This document shows positions 16,648-28,143 of a DNA stretch of 64,000 bases, in pieces. The DNA comes from Bdellovibrio bacteriovorus str. Tiberius. Lineage in GTDB: Bacteria > Bdellovibrionota > Bdellovibrionia > Bdellovibrionales > Bdellovibrionaceae. The position numbers and the translations under genes were made by a program. The notes under the pieces are model-generated. The model searched no databases. It saw nothing but the letters and a program-made list of their open reading frames with translations, and had not been told where the DNA came from. Position 1 is the stretch's first letter. Every line of letters starts with the position of its first letter. The stretch lies in the NCBI RefSeq assembly GCF_000317895.1, contig NC_019567.1, positions 1,674,001 through 1,738,000 on the forward strand, read 5' to 3'.

Positions 16648-17778
16648 TTACAGGGCAAAGAAGGGCTCGATTTCAGCGGGTTTTTCGTTGTTCGGATGCA
16701 TGAACGAAGGCACCTCTGAATCCGGGGGAATCAGCAGGTAAACCCCGAACGGCATCTTTGCGGAAATCCAGTTGCGGGGACGGCGATAGATAAATTCAGA
16801 GCGTGTTTGTGTGTACACCAGGAATTCATTTTCCTTGGCGTCATCAAAGGCCTTCCAAAGCAGGCTTTCAAAAATGTCGCCGTTGTCGGCAAACAGGAAA
16901 TTCAAATATTTAAAATTCAATCCCGCTTCGATTTTCAGACGGGAATAGGGCTTCGTCAAAGTGCGGGTCCATCCCAGCATTTTTCCGAATTTCAGGAACT
17001 GGCGGAAGTTGTGCCCGCGCAAAGAATACTGCATCGGAATAAATTCCTGCATGCCTCCGGCAGACCACGGGGCCACGCAGCCCACGATGTTTTCATTCTT
17101 GTCAAAAGCGATGATGAAATCTTCCAGCTTCAAACCCTTCCAGCGCTCGAGTTTTTCCATAAAGCTGGTTTCATCCCACGTTGTGGCCAGATCGCGCTGA
17201 CGGGATTTTTGTGTGATATAGTAAATCAAAGCATCCACGTTCTGTGCGCTTCCGCGGCGCAGGCGAAGATGCGGCAGGGGATTGGAAGCCCACGGCAAAC
17301 GGCCATGCACCGACACCATGTTAAAGCGTCGGAACAGATGATAGTTCGGCAAAGGACGCTTCATCGAGCGGGGACGCACAAAGGCATTCAGTGCCTGCAC
17401 ATCCGCCATGCTCATCACCGAAAACAGGTACTTGTTCCCCAGAGTGTGAGACACCTCGTTCATCACCGGCAAAAAGTGCTGAGACCATTCTAAAATCGCA
17501 CGACGGTTGGAGGAAATACGCAAATCCCGGCCAAAGGCGACCGTGGAAACTTTCCCATCCAGCCACACATCGCGCACCACGAAGCTGGCCATGCCCTCGA
17601 TTTTGTTTTCATCGGTTTTAAGCTGGTAAGTCAGGTGTTGATCGGATTGCACGGAATAGGGCGCGAAAAAATCCTTTTCGCGATCAATGCGGATTTCAAC
17701 CGGGCCGTTCAACGGGAAGCTTTTGTAAAACTCAACAAGGGCTTTGGAGTCCTCAGGTTTTGCGATCTCTAATCTCAT
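16648..17778 (-). CDS. GNAT-like acyltransferase domain protein
   Basis: The 376-residue cytoplasmic protein starts at ATG 17778 (AGGA about 9 nt upstream, 10 bp after the previous stop). Residues 1-180 read like a GNAT fold: an initial strand MRLEIAKPEDS, helix K-A-L-V-E-F-Y, and central strands near G-M-A-S-F-V-V-R and S-T-V-A-F-G-R-D-L-R-I. A second half (about 190-376) contains another strand pattern, N-I-V-G-C-V-A-P-W, suggesting two tandem GNAT-like domains. The substrate is unknown. It follows the cobalamin adenosyltransferase gene closely, so the two are probably co-transcribed. Confidence 0.65.
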   Translation of the reverse strand: MRLEIAKPEDSKALVEFYKSFPLNGPVEIRIDREKDFFAPYSVQSDQHLTYQLKTDENKIEGMASFVVRDVWLDGKVSTVAFGRDLRISSNRRAILEWSQHFLPVMNEVSHTLGNKYLFSVMSMADVQALNAFVRPRSMKRPLPNYHLFRRFNMVSVHGRLPWASNPLPHLRLRRGSAQNVDALIYYITQKSRQRDLATTWDETSFMEKLERWKGLKLEDFIIAFDKNENIVGCVAPWSAGGMQEFIPMQYSLRGHNFRQFLKFGKMLGWTRTLTKPYSRLKIEAGLNFKYLNFLFADNGDIFESLLWKAFDDAKENEFLVYTQTRSEFIYRRPRNWISAKMPFGVYLLIPPDSEVPSFMHPNNEKPAEIEPFFAL

Positions 17779-17788
17779 TAAGTTTTTC

Positions 17789-18364
17789 CTAGGTTTTCTT
17801 CCAAAGAACGTCAGCAACCCCGTGTTTCATGTTGGCCCAGCGGGCTGCCACGAACAGATAGTCGCTCAGTCGGTTCAGATACTGCAAAGTCATGGAATAG
17901 CGTTCGTCTTTCACGGCAATTTCGGCGGAACGACGCTCGCTGCGACGGCACAGGGTGCGCGCCACATGCAGGTGTGCTGATGTCGGGTGACCGGCTGGCA
18001 GGATAAAATTGCGCAGCTCGGGCAGGGTTGTGGTCAGTTCGTCAATCTGCAGTTCCAGATAGCGGATTTGTTCTTCCGTAATGGGCGGCAAAAGTTTGAA
18101 GACCTCATCTTTTTCAGTCGCCAGCAGGCTTCCGATGTTGAAAAGCTCGTTTTGCACTTTTTCCAGAGAATTACTGAGTTCTGACATCTCAGGGAAGGGG
18201 GCTAAAGTCGAACGCACCACGCCCAGATAGCTGTTCAGTTCGTCAACGGTGCCATAAGCCTCGACGCGTGGATTGAATTTCTCAACACAGGAGCCGTCCA
18301 CAAGGCGTGTGCTGCCTTTGTCGCCGGTGCGCGTATAAATTTTGGCTTTGGGAGCATTCGTCAT
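17789..18364 (-). CDS. Cob(I)yrinic acid a,c-diamide / cob(I)alamin adenosyltransferase, PduO type
   Basis: The enzyme transfers the adenosyl group of ATP to cob(I)alamin to make the coenzyme B12 form. The 191-residue protein shows the family ATP-binding start T-R-T-G-D-K-G-x-T-x-L and the central E-x-Y-G-T-V-D-E-L-N-S. It also has the C-terminal signature F-I-L-P-A-G-H-P-T-S-A-x-L-H-x-A-R-T-x-x-R-R-x-E-R, which matches PduO/MMAB rather than CobA or EutT. ATG 18364 is preferred, with GAAGGG about 9 nt upstream. It overlaps nothing on its strand and is divergent from the amidohydrolase gene 68 bp away. Confidence 0.92.
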   Translation of the reverse strand: MTNAPKAKIYTRTGDKGSTRLVDGSCVEKFNPRVEAYGTVDELNSYLGVVRSTLAPFPEMSELSNSLEKVQNELFNIGSLLATEKDEVFKLLPPITEEQIRYLELQIDELTTTLPELRNFILPAGHPTSAHLHVARTLCRRSERRSAEIAVKDERYSMTLQYLNRLSDYLFVAARWANMKHGVADVLWKKT

Positions 18365-18432
18365 AGATTTGACCCTTCTTGTATTTAGTGTCACGGTTAA
18401 GGTCTATCAGGTCAAGAAGTGAGAGTTTATAT

Positions 18433-19248
18433 ATGACAAGCGCAAATGAGATTCCTTTGATAGTGACGATCCCCCATTCCGGCGAAAACGTTCCTGATCA
18501 AACGCCTTGGCTGAAGTCTTTGCCCGAGGAAGTTTTGATGTGCGACGTGGATCGCTTTGTCGACTTTCTGTATGAACCGACTTTGCACAAGCTGCATATT
18601 CCCTATGTGAAAACCGAGTGGCACCGCTATGCGGCCGATTTGAATCGGGTGCCTGAAGACGTGGACGCAACTTCCGTTATCGGCAACAGCAACCCGGCAG
18701 GCATGCACAACCGTGGCTTTCACTGGGTGATCACGACTTACAAACATCAGCTGATGAAAGAACCAATGTCCGTGGAGGCGCACAACGAACTGGTGAAACT
18801 GGTTTACGAGCCCTTCCATGCCGGCGTTCGCAAGCTGTATGCGGACTTGCACGAAAAAGGTTTTAAGAAAACTTATCACATTGATGCGCACAGCATGCCT
18901 TCTTTGGGGACCAGTGAACATCGCGATCCAGGCGAATTGAGAGCCGATATCGTTGTCAGCGACAGCAAAGGCAAAAGCTGTGATCCCCGCTTTAAAGATC
19001 TGGTGATTGCGGCCTATGCCTCTGCCGGATTCAAGGTCGGTTACAACTGGCCGTATTTTGGCGGACGCGTCACAGAGCAGTATGGCGATCCAAAACGCGA
19101 GCAGCATACACTGCAGGTGGAGCTGAATCGTTCGTTGTACATGGATGAAAAGACCAAAAAATTGAAGCCGGAAGAAGCGAAGAAAGTTCAGGAGAAGCTT
19201 CTGTCGGCCGTCAGTTATGTCCGCAACAATTTGCTGCATATAATGTAG
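18433..19248 (+). CDS. N-formylglutamate amidohydrolase family protein
   Basis: The family hydrolyses N-formyl-L-glutamate in histidine breakdown or related N-acyl amino acids. The 271-residue protein has the typical opening I-V-T-I-P-H-S-G (zinc-binding His/Ser region), D-V-D-R-F-V-D, the central H-I-D-A-H-S-M-P motif and a C-terminal V-E-L-N-R-S-L-Y. Length is normal for the family. ATG 18433 is preferred over upstream in-frame starts that would run into the divergent gene's promoter region. No other histidine-degradation gene is seen nearby, so the physiological substrate is uncertain. Confidence 0.9.
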   Translation: MTSANEIPLIVTIPHSGENVPDQTPWLKSLPEEVLMCDVDRFVDFLYEPTLHKLHIPYVKTEWHRYAADLNRVPEDVDATSVIGNSNPAGMHNRGFHWVITTYKHQLMKEPMSVEAHNELVKLVYEPFHAGVRKLYADLHEKGFKKTYHIDAHSMPSLGTSEHRDPGELRADIVVSDSKGKSCDPRFKDLVIAAYASAGFKVGYNWPYFGGRVTEQYGDPKREQHTLQVELNRSLYMDEKTKKLKPEEAKKVQEKLLSAVSYVRNNLLHIM

Positions 19249-19278
19249 GGCGTCGTAAAGCCAAAAAGCATGGTCTTA

Positions 19279-19342
19279 AAAGCCGATCTAAACTATTGAT
19301 AGCTATACCAAAATCAATAAGCTCTCAATAAGGATCGGCTTT
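19279..19342 (+). promoter_or_regulatory. Nested inverted repeats in the resB leader, covering its start
   Basis: AAAGCCGATC (19279-19288) is perfectly complementary to GATCGGCTTT (19333-19342), which contains part of the AAGGA ribosome site and the first two bases of the TTG start codon. Inside the loop, TATTGAT (19294-19300) pairs with ATCAATA (19313-19319). Such a fold would hide the start site of the respiratory block. The transcription start is unknown, so it may instead act at DNA level. Confidence 0.55.
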
Positions 19343-20756
19343 GGATAAATCCTCTGCGCCCCAAAAATCCCTGTTCAAAAGAATCAATAAGCCTTTGGCA
19401 TCGTTGAAGCTCGCGGTTTTCATCATCGTATCCCTGGCCGTGATCACCGCAGTGGGGACATTTGTTGAAGCCCGCTACGATGCTTATGCCGCTAAAAAAA
19501 CGGTTTACGACACATGGTACATGTACGGGATCATGGGCCTTTTGGTGATCAACTTGACGGCCGTGATGGCCGATCGCTGGCCGTGGAAAAAACGCCATGC
19601 CGCCTTTGTTTCAGCACACATCGGGATTATCATTTTGCTGGCGGGTTCGCTTCTGACTTGGAAGTGGGGCCTGGATGGTTCCATGCGTGTGGGGATTGGT
19701 GAATCCAACAACTTCGTGCAAACCGCTGAAACCGACATCGTTGTTTACACGTCGTTTGACGGGGACCGCTACACGAAAACTCTGGAACAGGAAGTGGACT
19801 TCTTTAAGAATCCGCCCACTGTTGAAAAGCCTTTCATCATTCCTGCGTATGAAGGTGAAATCAGAATTGTTGATTACAAAAAATACGTTGTTCCATCCAA
19901 GAAGGTGATCGAAGGCGAAGTCGGCAAATCCGGCGCGGGCCTGCGTTTCCAGCTTCAGAATGACAACGTGAATGTGATCGAATGGCTGGTTCAGAAAAAA
20001 CCGGGCAATCTGGTCAGTCATAATTTCGGCCCGGCGCAAATCTTTATGGGGCCGGCTCCAGAAAAACCTCGTGGTGCCAATGAAATCTTCCTGACTCCGG
20101 AAAAAGACGGTTTGAAATACGTGGTCTTCCAGAAAGACTCTGACAAGCCTTTGAAAAAAGGTTTTGTGAAAGAAGGCGACGTGTTTGATCCGGGCTTTAA
20201 AATGGCCCTGAACTTCCGCGTGCTGCGTTTCATGCAGGCCGCCCGTGAAGACTGGGATCTGCAGGATTCCAGCCGTCCCACGCCGCTGACCACTTCTGCG
20301 GTGAAAATCATCTTTGACGGCAAGGAAAACTGGGTTCTTCTGAATGACATGGTGAAGCTGTTCACCACGAATTCTGTGTACCTGTTGACGTACGGCAACC
20401 GCCGTATTGATTTGGGTTTCAATTTGAAGCTTAAGAAATTCGAAGTGGCCCGCTATCAGGGAACCATGCGTGCGGCGGCCTATGAAAGTCTGGTGGAAGT
20501 TCCGGACTTTGGCGAATATCTGATTTCGATGAACGAGCCTTTGAAATACAAAGGCTTGACCATCTATCAGGCGAGCTTCCAGGAGGAAGACGGGCGTCCG
20601 GTGGCCTCCATCTTCTCCATCAATCATGACCCGGGAAGATTCCTGAAATATCTGGGCTCATTGGTGCTTTCATTGGGTATCGTGCTGTTAATGTGGTTTA
20701 AACATCTGGACTTCAAACTTGCCCGTAAAACGGGAGCAGGGACGAAAGAATCATGA
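19341..20756 (+). CDS. resB: System II cytochrome c maturation protein ResB/Ccs1
   Basis: ResB works with CcsA to move haem across the membrane and attach it to apocytochromes c in the periplasm. The 471-residue protein begins at TTG 19341 (AAGGA 6 nt upstream). Membrane helices lie near residues 22-44, 62-80 and 90-110, followed by a large periplasmic domain (about 115-425) and a final helix near 430-450. The first helix region A-S-L-K-L-A-V-F-I-I and the C-terminal G-L-T-I-Y-Q-A-S-F are typical of the family. It overlaps ccsA (20753-20756, ATGA). It supplies the machinery needed by the multihaem cytochromes encoded downstream. Confidence 0.92.
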   Translation: MDKSSAPQKSLFKRINKPLASLKLAVFIIVSLAVITAVGTFVEARYDAYAAKKTVYDTWYMYGIMGLLVINLTAVMADRWPWKKRHAAFVSAHIGIIILLAGSLLTWKWGLDGSMRVGIGESNNFVQTAETDIVVYTSFDGDRYTKTLEQEVDFFKNPPTVEKPFIIPAYEGEIRIVDYKKYVVPSKKVIEGEVGKSGAGLRFQLQNDNVNVIEWLVQKKPGNLVSHNFGPAQIFMGPAPEKPRGANEIFLTPEKDGLKYVVFQKDSDKPLKKGFVKEGDVFDPGFKMALNFRVLRFMQAAREDWDLQDSSRPTPLTTSAVKIIFDGKENWVLLNDMVKLFTTNSVYLLTYGNRRIDLGFNLKLKKFEVARYQGTMRAAAYESLVEVPDFGEYLISMNEPLKYKGLTIYQASFQEEDGRPVASIFSINHDPGRFLKYLGSLVLSLGIVLLMWFKHLDFKLARKTGAGTKES

Positions 20757-22393
20757 AAAAAATATTTCTCATCATTGCTTCATTGTTGGTGACTTGTGCC
20801 GCTGTGGCCAAGCCCGGTGATCTGCTGAAATCCATGCCGGTTCAGGACGGCGGTCGTATCAAGCCTTACGACAGCTTCGCCAAAGAAATGCTGGAAATTG
20901 TCTATGGCAAAACCAAATTCGAAGGCCGCAATGCCACCGAAATCGTTTTGACGTGGATGCTGTCTCCGCAGGCGTGGGAAGGCAAAAAAATCTTTGAAGT
21001 GCGCAACCATCAGGTTTTGCAAGCGATGAATCTTCCGAAAGATCAGCGCTATTTTAACGGTGAAGAGCTGTTTGCCAACGAAAGATTCACCCTGCTTCGT
21101 CAGGAGCTTCAGGCCAAGCGTGAAACCAAGGAAAAGCTGGATCCTTATTTCCAGGCTTTGCAGCGCCTGGAAAATCAGTTCTTTGTATTTCAGGAAATCG
21201 CCGCCGGCCGCATGATGAAGGTCGCTCCTCCGAAAGAAGGCGACACGTGGCTTGCCGTGGCGGATTTGCCAGAACATCTTCAGGCTAAGTTCCTGGATGT
21301 GACCAAGGCCTTTGTGACTTATCTGGGTGTGATCGCGGAAAAAGGGGATTCTTCAGTTTCCGGCAAAGCTCTGGATGAAGCGGTTGCGGCGTTTGAGGCG
21401 GCAGCGCAAACAGAAAATCCGGCGTTGTACAGTCTGGGCGGCAAGATCACGGCGGAAGTTCACTATAATTCCTTCCATCCTTTCCGTTGGGCGTATGTGT
21501 TCTATTTCCTGGCGTTCATCGTGTTGTTGTTGGTGTGGGCTTTAAGTAAAGAGTCTCTGATGACGACAGCGTGGGTGCTGTTGGGGATCGGTTTTGCACT
21601 GAACACTTATGGATTTGGTTTGCGCATGTACATCATGGATCGCGCACCGGTATCCAATATGTATGAAACGGTTGTCTGGGTTGCCTGGGGAACGGTGTTG
21701 TTTGCGGCGATTTTGGAAATCATTTACAAATACAGATTGATTCTGGTGGCGGGGACTTTGGTGGCGGCCTTCGGTCTGGTGATCGCGGACTTTGCTCCAG
21801 CGGTTTTGGATCCTTCCTTGCAGCCGCTTGAGCCGGTTTTGCGCAGCAACTACTGGCTGACGATCCACGTGATGACAATCACTATCAGTTATGCGGCTTT
21901 CTTCCTGGCGTTCGGGTTGGGTGATCTGGGCTTGTTTTATTATTTGCGTGGTGAAGATAAACACCAGGCGCAGATCAAAGCCATCACCACCAGTATTTAT
22001 CGTGCTATGCAGATTGGTGTCGCGTTCCTGGCTCCGGGGATCATCCTTGGTGGTATCTGGGCCGATTACTCTTGGGGCCGCTTCTGGGGCTGGGATCCAA
22101 AAGAAACTTGGGCTTTGATCGCGTTGCTGGGTTATCTGGCGGTGTTGCATGCACGCTATGCGGGCATGTTGAAGCATTTCGGAATGGTAGTGACAGCGGT
22201 TATCACTTTCTCTTTGGTGATCATGGCGTGGTACGGAGTGAACTTTGTGCTTGGCGCGGGGCTTCATTCCTACGGCTTCGGTGCCGGTGGGGTTGAGTAT
22301 GTGTCTGCTTTCGTGGCAGCACACATGCTGTTAGTGGTTTATGTGAGTGTGATTAGACAAGGTAGAGGGAAAAAGGCGACGAAAGAGTCTTAA
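20753..22393 (+). CDS. ccsA: System II haem-handling protein CcsA/ResC
   Basis: CcsA carries haem to the periplasmic side for covalent attachment to CxxCH motifs. The 546-residue protein has a signal-like N-terminal helix, a periplasmic N-terminal domain of about 220 residues, then about eight membrane helices. The tryptophan-rich haem-binding loop W-G-R-F-W-G-W-D-P-K-E-T-W is near residues 443-455, and external histidines follow. The long N-terminal domain makes it larger than minimal CcsA proteins (about 300 residues). The start overlaps the resB stop, so synthesis is coupled. It is followed after about 175 bp by the act operon. Confidence 0.94.
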   Translation: MKKIFLIIASLLVTCAAVAKPGDLLKSMPVQDGGRIKPYDSFAKEMLEIVYGKTKFEGRNATEIVLTWMLSPQAWEGKKIFEVRNHQVLQAMNLPKDQRYFNGEELFANERFTLLRQELQAKRETKEKLDPYFQALQRLENQFFVFQEIAAGRMMKVAPPKEGDTWLAVADLPEHLQAKFLDVTKAFVTYLGVIAEKGDSSVSGKALDEAVAAFEAAAQTENPALYSLGGKITAEVHYNSFHPFRWAYVFYFLAFIVLLLVWALSKESLMTTAWVLLGIGFALNTYGFGLRMYIMDRAPVSNMYETVVWVAWGTVLFAAILEIIYKYRLILVAGTLVAAFGLVIADFAPAVLDPSLQPLEPVLRSNYWLTIHVMTITISYAAFFLAFGLGDLGLFYYLRGEDKHQAQIKAITTSIYRAMQIGVAFLAPGIILGGIWADYSWGRFWGWDPKETWALIALLGYLAVLHARYAGMLKHFGMVVTAVITFSLVIMAWYGVNFVLGAGLHSYGFGAGGVEYVSAFVAAHMLLVVYVSVIRQGRGKKATKES

Positions 22394-22567
22394 ATTTGGT
22401 GTGCACAATATTTGAGCGGACGGGTCCGAGTTTCTCTCTTTTTCAATATGCTTGCAAAAAGAATATGGACAACTGGACTTTTCCACCATTAAATAGGAGC
22501 AAACTAAAATTAGGACAGCATTCGTTTGTCTTTGGCCCACATCGTAATGAGTTAGCGAAGGATGATT

Positions 22568-23107
22568 ATGCATCGGGTATTCAAAAGAACAGCGGCGGGC
22601 GCAATTGCGTTTATTGGCGCGCTCATGGTTACAACACTTCTCACAGGCTGCAAATTCCAGCCGGGTTGGGGATATAATAAAGGATACGCTCCAGAACAGC
22701 CGATTCCTTTTGAGCATTCCCTGCACGTGGGTACACACAAAATTCAGTGTCAGTACTGCCACAACCAAATTGAGAGAACAAAACACGCAAACATTCCTGC
22801 ACTTTCAACGTGCATGAACTGTCACTTGCAGGTTGCAACTGACAAACCTGCGATTCAAAAGCTGCGTGAAGCTTATGACAACGGTGACTCCATTGAATGG
22901 ACTCGCGTTCACATGCTTCCGGACTTCGTTCACTTCAACCACAATGCCCACATTGCCAAAGGCGTGAACTGTCAAACGTGCCACGGTCCGATTGAGACCA
23001 TGAAAACCGTTCAACAGTTCTCTGATCTCTCTATGGGTTGGTGCGTGAACTGTCACCGTCAGCCAGAGAACAAAGCTCCTCTTAACTGCTCAACTTGCCA
23101 CTACTAA
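22568..23107 (+). CDS. actA: Alternative Complex III pentahaem cytochrome subunit ActA
   Basis: ActA is the multihaem cytochrome c subunit of Alternative Complex III, which oxidises menaquinol and reduces a cytochrome c. Five CxxCH sites are visible (CQYCH, CMNCH, CQTCH, CVNCH, CSTCH) along with extra His ligands. The N-terminus is a lipoprotein signal ending L-L-T-G-C. ATG 22568 is chosen because the AAGG lies 7 nt upstream; ATG 22562 would be too close. It is the first gene of actABCDEF, immediately downstream of resB-ccsA. The 22394-22567 spacer should contain its promoter, but I see no confident one. Confidence 0.93.
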   Translation: MHRVFKRTAAGAIAFIGALMVTTLLTGCKFQPGWGYNKGYAPEQPIPFEHSLHVGTHKIQCQYCHNQIERTKHANIPALSTCMNCHLQVATDKPAIQKLREAYDNGDSIEWTRVHMLPDFVHFNHNAHIAKGVNCQTCHGPIETMKTVQQFSDLSMGWCVNCHRQPENKAPLNCSTCHY

Positions 23108-23119
23108 GGGTTTGGTAAA

Positions 23120-26100
23120 ATGTCTGAACATCATGATCACGATCACGATTTAGAAATGAAAAAAGCGCTTCGCCCGAAAGTGGAGCGTGACACAAAATAC
23201 TGGAACAGCCTTGAACAATGGAGCAATGATCCTGAGTTCAACAAAATTGCTTCCACTGAATTCCAGTCCTCTCCATTGCGTGAGAGTGACGATGAAGGCG
23301 GCTGGGCACGCCGTGAATTCCTGAAGCTGATGGGTGCATCCCTTGCGATGGCTTCTGCAGGTTGCATCCGTCGTCCGGTTCAGAAAATCGTTCCTTACAA
23401 TAAACAACCAGAAGAAGTGACTCTGGGTATGGCGAACTACTATACCTCTGCTTACTTCGATGGTTCTGACGCTTTGGGTGTTTTGGTTAAAACACGCGAA
23501 GGCCGTCCTATTAAAATTGAAGCAAACCCTGGTCATCCATTCAGCGTTAGCGGTTTGAGCATCCGTTCCCAGGCTTCTTTGTTGTCCATGTATGACCCTG
23601 AAAGACTGAAAGGTCCTCAGCGCAATCTGTTCAACGAAAAGAAATCCAACAGCCAGGTTATCGACGTTAAGTGGGAAGACCTGGACAAAAAAGTTGTTGA
23701 GCAATTGAAGAAAGGTGACGTTGTCATCCTTTCCGGCAACGTGGCGTCCCCGGCAACCCGCGCGGTGATCGGTGATTTCGCACAAGGTTTCAAAGCCAAA
23801 CACGTGGTTTGGGAAGCTCTTTCAAATGACGACGTTCGTGAAGGTCAAAAAGCCTCTTATGGCGACGATGTGGTACCGGCATTCCGCTTCGATAAAGCGA
23901 AAATGATCGTTTCCATCGATGCTGACTTCCTGGGTACATGGATTTCTCCTACGGCATTCACGAATCAGTTCGTTGAAGGTCGTAAAGACATCAAAAACAT
24001 GAGCCGTCTGGTTTCCTTCGACTCCAATTACTCTTTGACTGGCGCCAATGCGGACATCCGCATGAAAATCAAGCCTTCCCAGCAACTTGAAGTTGTGATG
24101 GGTCTTCTTCACGAAATCATCGTGAAGAAAGGTGCTTCCTCTCAAGCTGGCAACAGTGCGGTGAAAGCGGCTTTGGCTCCATTTGCTGATGTAGCTAAAA
24201 AACTGAATGTTGAACCTGCTTTGTTCGCGAAAGTGGCGGCAGATCTTTGGGCTAATCAGGGCACATCCCTGGTGGTTGCGGGTGGTATCACCACTTTGAC
24301 TGAAAAATCCCAAGAACTTCAGGTGGCAGTGAACTTCCTGAACTCCATCCTGGGTAACGACGGTAAAACCGTGGACCACAACGGTGGAAACAAAGGCGAC
24401 AAAGCTTCCCATGCTGACATGGCTGCTTTGATCAAAGACATGAAAGATGGCAAAGTGAAAACTTTGATCATCCACCGTGTGAATCCAGGCTTCGTTCTGG
24501 GCGCGGACATGGGCTTTGCAGAGGCAATCAAAAAAGTCGATCTGGTTCTTTACACAGGTGACCGTATTGACGAAACAGGCGTATTTGCTGACTACATCAC
24601 TCCGGACAACCACGCGTTGGAATCCTGGAGTGATATGGAACTGGCTTCGGGTGTTTACAGCATCTGTCAGCCGTCCATCCGTCCAATGTACGACACTCGT
24701 TCCTTCCAGTTGTCTTTGATGACTTGGGCGTACCTTGCGAGTGTGGGTCCATCCCGTCTTCGTGACTACGAGACCTTCTATGATTACCTGCGCGTATTCT
24801 GGAAATCCGACATCTTCCCTAAACACGGGAAAGGTCAGGGCTTCGAGGACTTCTGGCAGACAGCTTTGCAAAAAGGTTATGTAGGAGAGATCAGCTCTGG
24901 TTCTTCTTCTCGTTCCTTCAAAATGGATGCATTTACATCCATCAAGCCAGCAGCGGCGAAAGAAGGCTTTGAACTGGCTCTTTATTCCACGTCTCAGCAC
25001 GGTGACGGTTCGCTTGCGAACGTTTCCTGGTTGCATGAGCTTCCAGATCCAGTGACCAAAGCAGTTTGGGACAACTATGTGATGGTTTCTTTGGCGACGG
25101 CTGAAAAGCACGGCCTGAAACAAGCCACTGTGGTTGAACTGACTGTGGGCGGTAAAACTCTGGAACTTCCAGTGTTGATCCAGCCAGGTCTGCATGACGA
25201 CGTTCTGGCAGTGGCTGTGGGCTTCGGTCGCACGCGTGCTGGTAAAGTGGGTAACGGCATCGGTCAAAACGCCTTTGTCTTCGTTACTGCCAAAGACGGT
25301 AAAGCCGTTGCAGCTGGAACTGCTGCGTCCTTCAAGAAAACTTCCAAGAAGTATGAAATTGCGATCACGCAAGGTCACCACACAATGGAAGGCCGTACTA
25401 TCGCGGTTGAAGCGACACTGGCTGACTACAACAAAAAGAAATCCACAGGCATCCCGCACCCTCACGTATGGTCCATCTGGTCCGGTCACGAATACAGTGG
25501 TCACAAATGGGGTATGGCGGTTGATCTTCATACTTGCACAGGCTGTTCTTCCTGCGTGATTGCATGTCAATCCGAGAACAACATCCCGGTTGTGGGTAAA
25601 AGATACGTTCTTGAAGGTCGTGAGATGCACTGGTTGCGTATTGACCGTTACTACATCGGCAATCCGGAAAACGCAGAAGCGGTATTCCAGCCGGTTATGT
25701 GCCAACACTGTGACAATGCTCCGTGCGAAACGGTGTGTCCGGTTCTGGCGACGGTTCACTCTGACGAGGGTCTGAACGACATGGTTTACAACCGTTGCGT
25801 TGGTACTCGTTATTGCGCGAATAACTGCCCTTACAAAGTACGTCGTTTCAACTGGTTCAACTATGCGAAACTGATCGAGAAGCCGATGCACATGGCTCTG
25901 AATCCTTCTGTGGGCGTTCGTACCCGCGGGGTGATGGAAAAATGTACATTCTGCGTTCAAAGAATCCAGGATGCCAAAACAGTGGCTCGCAATGAAAAAC
26001 GTCAGTTGAAAGACGGGGATGTTAAGGTTGCGTGTCAGACTGCATGTCCTGCAGGCGGTATCGTATTCGGTGACCTGAATGATCCAAACAGTGCTGTAGC

Positions 26101-26253
26101 CAAAATCTTCAAAACTGAAGAACGTGGTTACGCACTTCTTGAAGAGTGGCACGCGGCTCCGTCCGTTCGCTATCTTTCCAAGATCCGTAACAATGATAAA
26201 GAATCAACTGGTGATCAAAAAGGTCACGGTACTGCAAAACAAGGTGAGCACTC

Positions 26254-26257
<4 letters not shown>
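23120..26257 (+). CDS. actB: Alternative Complex III molybdopterin-like/iron-sulfur subunit ActB
   Basis: The 1045-residue protein combines a molybdopterin-oxidoreductase-like part (about 90-760), which in this family lacks cofactor, with a C-terminal four-cluster ferredoxin part. Motifs include C-T-G-C-x-x-C-x-x-A-C, C-Q-H-C-D-N-A-P-C-x-x-x-C-P, C-V-G-T-R-Y-C-x-x-N-C-P and C-T-F-C...C-x-x-A-C-P. A twin-arginine signal (R64-R65-E-F-L-K) with a following A-S-A-G-C (Cys82) indicates Tat export and possible lipidation. The signal is preceded by an unusually long 60-residue extension that begins with a His/Asp cluster (H-H-D-H-D-H-D). The stop overlaps the actC start. Confidence 0.95.
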
Positions 26258-27614
<1,357 letters not shown>

Positions 27615-27615
<1 letters not shown>

Positions 27616-28139
27616 TGGCGGCTAAATATACTAAAGGTATTGCTGGTATCTGGTTGGAAGAGCATCAAATTCTGAAAGCGACCCGCAAAGTGCGTGAGTC
27701 CGGTTTCACGAAGTTTGAAGCGATCTCTGCTTATCCTATTCACGGAATGGAAGAAGCCGCGGGCATCAAACGCTCGTGGATTCCTTATGTGGCCTTCACT
27801 ATGGGTCTGGCTGGTTTGGCTGGCGGTTTGGGTCTGACTTATTGGACTTCCGCGGTGAACTGGGCCGTAAACGTCGGTGGTAAGCCGTTCTTCAGCTTGC
27901 CTGCGTTTGTACCTATCATGTTCGAATTGACGATTTTGTTGTCGGCGCTTTCTTCAGTAGGGGCTTTGTTCTATGCCTGCGGTATTCCGCGCATGGATCC
28001 ACCGGTGATTGATCCGGATCTAAGCTGCCACAAGTTCGCTATCTTTATCCCGCACAATGACAACGGTTACGACGAAGCTAAAATTGAATCCATGTTCAAA
28101 GAGCTTGGCGCAACTGAAGTGAAGAAGACGGAGTACTAG
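27615..28139 (+). CDS. actD: Alternative Complex III subunit ActD (DUF3341)
   Basis: ActD is a small membrane subunit of the complex. The 174-residue protein has a cytoplasmic N-terminal ferredoxin-like part (about 1-55, including A-Y-P-I-H-G-M-E), two membrane helices (about 58-82 and 95-122), and a short C-terminal domain with D-P-x-x-I-D and a Glu/Lys-rich end. Length and layout match the DUF3341 family. GGAGG lies upstream within the end of actC. Confidence 0.9.
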
Positions 28140-28143
28140 TAAG

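Noticed and set aside
23822-26152. Long open frame (776 codons) on the minus strand opposite actB
   Set aside because: It has a Cys/His-heavy, domain-free translation and no ribosome site, and runs inside a confidently assigned gene. Long antisense frames arise from codon bias.
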